Source: JARIHD01 sp041743655
GTDB taxonomy: Bacteria; Patescibacteriota; Saccharimonadia; Saccharimonadales; UBA4665
Assembly: GCA_041743655.1 (NCBI GenBank)
Contig: JBGTMJ010000050.1
Coordinates: forward strand, 1-7,160
Length of the DNA: 7,160 bases
Direction: 5' to 3'
This document shows, piece after piece, positions 5,658 through 7,160 of this stretch (the first letter of the stretch is position 1; every line of letters starts with the position of its first letter). A program made the translations under genes and the position numbers. Under the pieces are notes generated by a model that was not told the origin of the DNA, ran no database searches, and saw only the letters and a program-made list of their open reading frames with translations.

Positions 5658-6182
5658 TCAATGCGTTTGTTTATACGGTACCGGCGGAATTGAACTTCGA
5701 TCCATGCTCTTTAATACGACATTGGCTTCCGGGATAAACATCTCTCGTGCAACAAAGTACTGCTCTAGCTTCGCTTCCTTATGAACTTGGAAGGTAAATA
5801 CAATATCCCTTCTCAAATCTGTTGCTTTGACACCTTTTGTTATGTAGTCCCAAAACGAGATACCAAGCACTGGCTGGATCTCAAGACTAAAGTTGCTGTG
5901 ATCTGTGAAGTCTGTCATTGTTGCTACTGACGGGTAGTCATTTCTTTCATCGACAAGTTTACTATGTACCCCCAACAGCGCGAGTAGCACAATATCAGCT
6001 TCTTCCCTATCACTACTATTAGTTTGAAGTAAATCCTGAACACGATACCCAAGGCCAGCAAGATGAGAATGCAATTGATCCTTATGAGCGCTTCCCGGGA
6101 AAACGCCAGTGGTAAAGTCGGCCCACTCGTATTTAAACACGGGCTGTTTGTTGGTAGGCAAGCCTGAGGGTGTGTCTTCCAC
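5658..6182 (-). CDS. hypothetical soluble protein
   Basis: I do not recognise this 174-residue protein. It has no signal peptide, membrane segment, cysteine or metal-binding motif that I can see. Composition is mixed, with aromatic-rich patches such as FKYEWADF (16-23) and GISFWDYITKG (107-117), and a proline-rich tail (SSIPPVPYKQTH). The pattern suggests a folded alpha/beta protein. The assigned start is GTG, 12 bases after the stop of the cohesin-like gene, with an in-frame stop just upstream, so it cannot begin earlier. No Shine-Dalgarno sequence precedes it, so translation may depend on coupling to the upstream gene, or a later TTG (codon 8) or GTG (codon 15) may be used. Cotranscription with the cohesin-like gene suggests a linked role, but that is inference only. 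Confidence 0.7.
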   Translation of the reverse strand: MEDTPSGLPTNKQPVFKYEWADFTTGVFPGSAHKDQLHSHLAGLGYRVQDLLQTNSSDREEADIVLLALLGVHSKLVDERNDYPSVATMTDFTDHSNFSLEIQPVLGISFWDYITKGVKATDLRRDIVFTFQVHKEAKLEQYFVAREMFIPEANVVLKSMDRSSIPPVPYKQTH

Positions 6183-6194
6183 AGTTACAATATA

Positions 6195-7142
6195 TTACTT
6201 TTTAGACTTTTTGGCTTGCTTCTTGGATTTTGGCGCAGCATTTTTGTTAGCAGTTTTCTTGTTCTTGGCTTTATCGTTATCCCTTGCTTTTGCGGCGGCT
6301 GCAACAGCTGCAACGTTGGCAGCTTCTTTGGCGGCAATGCCACTGCGGTACGCAGCATACTTGCGACCGGCCAGGTAAGCTGGCACTGCTGCAATGACTG
6401 CCAGCAACCCAAGCCATAAACCGGTGTTGTTAGAAGCAGGTTTAGCCTCATCCTTGTTCTGACTTGATTCGTTTTTCTTGTCAGCATCACCCTTAACGAT
6501 GCCCTTAGACTCATCCTTCTTTGGATCGGTCGTAACAGTTTCAGGTGCAGTCGTTGCAGATTTGTCACTCTTAACCGGACTATTCAAAGTTTGCTTAGGA
6601 GTTGTCTTCATAAGGACTGGATTAGAACTTTGTGGTTTGCTCGCTGGGTTTGAAGCTGGGGCCGGGGTAGTCAATGCCACGGAAACACTAGACAAACTGC
6701 CGTTCCAAATATCAGCATTATCAGCTGAACGATAAACGTGTGAACCGGAAACTACACTAACTGATGACGATCCAGAACCTGTCAACGCTCTAAAGTTAAT
6801 GATTGCGACAGTTTGAGAACCTGCTACGCTGGCGCCGCCAGGAACATAACGGACAACACTATTGCCGTTAGGAGTCGTTGCATCAGAGAAAACTGGACTT
6901 GATTCAACATTAATGAACTGGAGCTTGGATGCATCATAGGTAAGACGCGCCTCAACTACATTTATGGAATCACTGCCGCTGTTTTCTGTAAGGGTAAGAC
7001 GAACTGTCGAGCCAGCGTCTACGCTGCTGCGGTTGAATGTTACATTCAATGTAGCTGCACCGGCAGCGTGAGCGTAAGGCACATTAAGAATAACTGCGGC
7101 TAGTAAAATTACGGCTAAGCTAAATGCTTTTATTTTTTTCAT
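6195..7142 (-). CDS. membrane-anchored cohesin-like surface protein
   Basis: This 315-residue protein starts with a signal peptide (KK, hydrophobic 7-22, cleavage likely after AHA at 26). Residues about 31-157 form a beta-sandwich of cohesin type: VTFNRSSVDAGSTVRLTL, then VEARLTYDASKLQFINVE, then SQTVAIINFRAL. Cohesins bind dockerin modules or act as carbohydrate or adhesion folds; no dockerin protein is in this window. A Pro/Ser/Thr/Lys-rich, low-complexity linker (158-238) would span the cell wall. One membrane helix follows (241-258). The C-terminus (259-315) is alanine- then lysine-rich (KSKKQAKKSKK) and would face the cytoplasm. GGAG lies 9 bases before the ATG; the promoter is outside the window. 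The codons after ATG contain a run of seven A. Architecture is clear; the cohesin call is by fold-like pattern and moderately sure. Confidence 0.82.
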   Translation of the reverse strand: MKKIKAFSLAVILLAAVILNVPYAHAAGAATLNVTFNRSSVDAGSTVRLTLTENSGSDSINVVEARLTYDASKLQFINVESSPVFSDATTPNGNSVVRYVPGGASVAGSQTVAIINFRALTGSGSSSVSVVSGSHVYRSADNADIWNGSLSSVSVALTTPAPASNPASKPQSSNPVLMKTTPKQTLNSPVKSDKSATTAPETVTTDPKKDESKGIVKGDADKKNESSQNKDEAKPASNNTGLWLGLLAVIAAVPAYLAGRKYAAYRSGIAAKEAANVAAVAAAAKARDNDKAKNKKTANKNAAPKSKKQAKKSKK

Positions 7143-7160
7143 ACTTATTTACTCCAGTTC

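Noticed and set aside
6185..6568. Second minus-strand frame overlapping the cohesin-like gene
   Set aside because: It is an out-of-frame reading of the linker, membrane helix and lysine tail codons; the biased composition keeps the frame open by chance.

Overview
The window looks like bacterial chromosome (or a whole short contig) from a small-genome lineage. A Patescibacteria/CPR member, possibly Saccharibacteria, is my guess. It rests on the overall style of the genes (a DEVD-type helicase, a cohesin-like surface protein, short intergenic gaps, a lysine-rich tail) and not on a marker gene. The standard genetic code fits every gene.

Region 1 (1-1773) is accessory DNA. A + strand gene for a large serine recombinase (176-1762), visibly more AT-rich than the rest, lies between two arms of a perfect 120-bp inverted repeat (6-125 and 1583-1702). 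The right arm holds the last ~39 recombinase codons, a factor-independent terminator, and the 3' end of a tRNA-Gly gene on the opposite strand. The recombinase reading frame has no stop of its own there; it reads antisense through the tRNA and stops near the tRNA's 5' end. The left arm is an inverted copy of the same segment, only 5 bases from the window start. This could be a real tRNA-targeting element with a rearranged copy, or an amplification/assembly chimera; the window alone cannot decide.

Region 2 (1697-1985) carries two minus-strand tRNA genes, tRNA-Phe(GAA) and tRNA-Gly(GCC). Each has an encoded CCA, its own sigma70-like promoter and a terminator. The tRNA-Gly has an apparent paired change at the elbow (U19-A56 in place of G19-C56).

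Region 3 (2025-5460) is a minus-strand run of ordinary genes in transcription order: a DEAD-box-family RNA helicase, a GH37 trehalase-like glycosidase and a slipin (stomatin/band 7) membrane protein. The gaps are 68 and 80 bp. A strong promoter (TTGACC-17-TATTAT) stands before the helicase.

Region 4 (5658-7142) is a second minus-strand pair: a secreted, membrane-anchored cohesin-like protein with a lysine-rich tail, followed 12 bp later by a soluble 174-residue protein I do not recognise.

No CRISPR array, rRNA or insertion-sequence transposase is visible. The most unusual feature is the recombinase/inverted repeat/tRNA-Gly arrangement.
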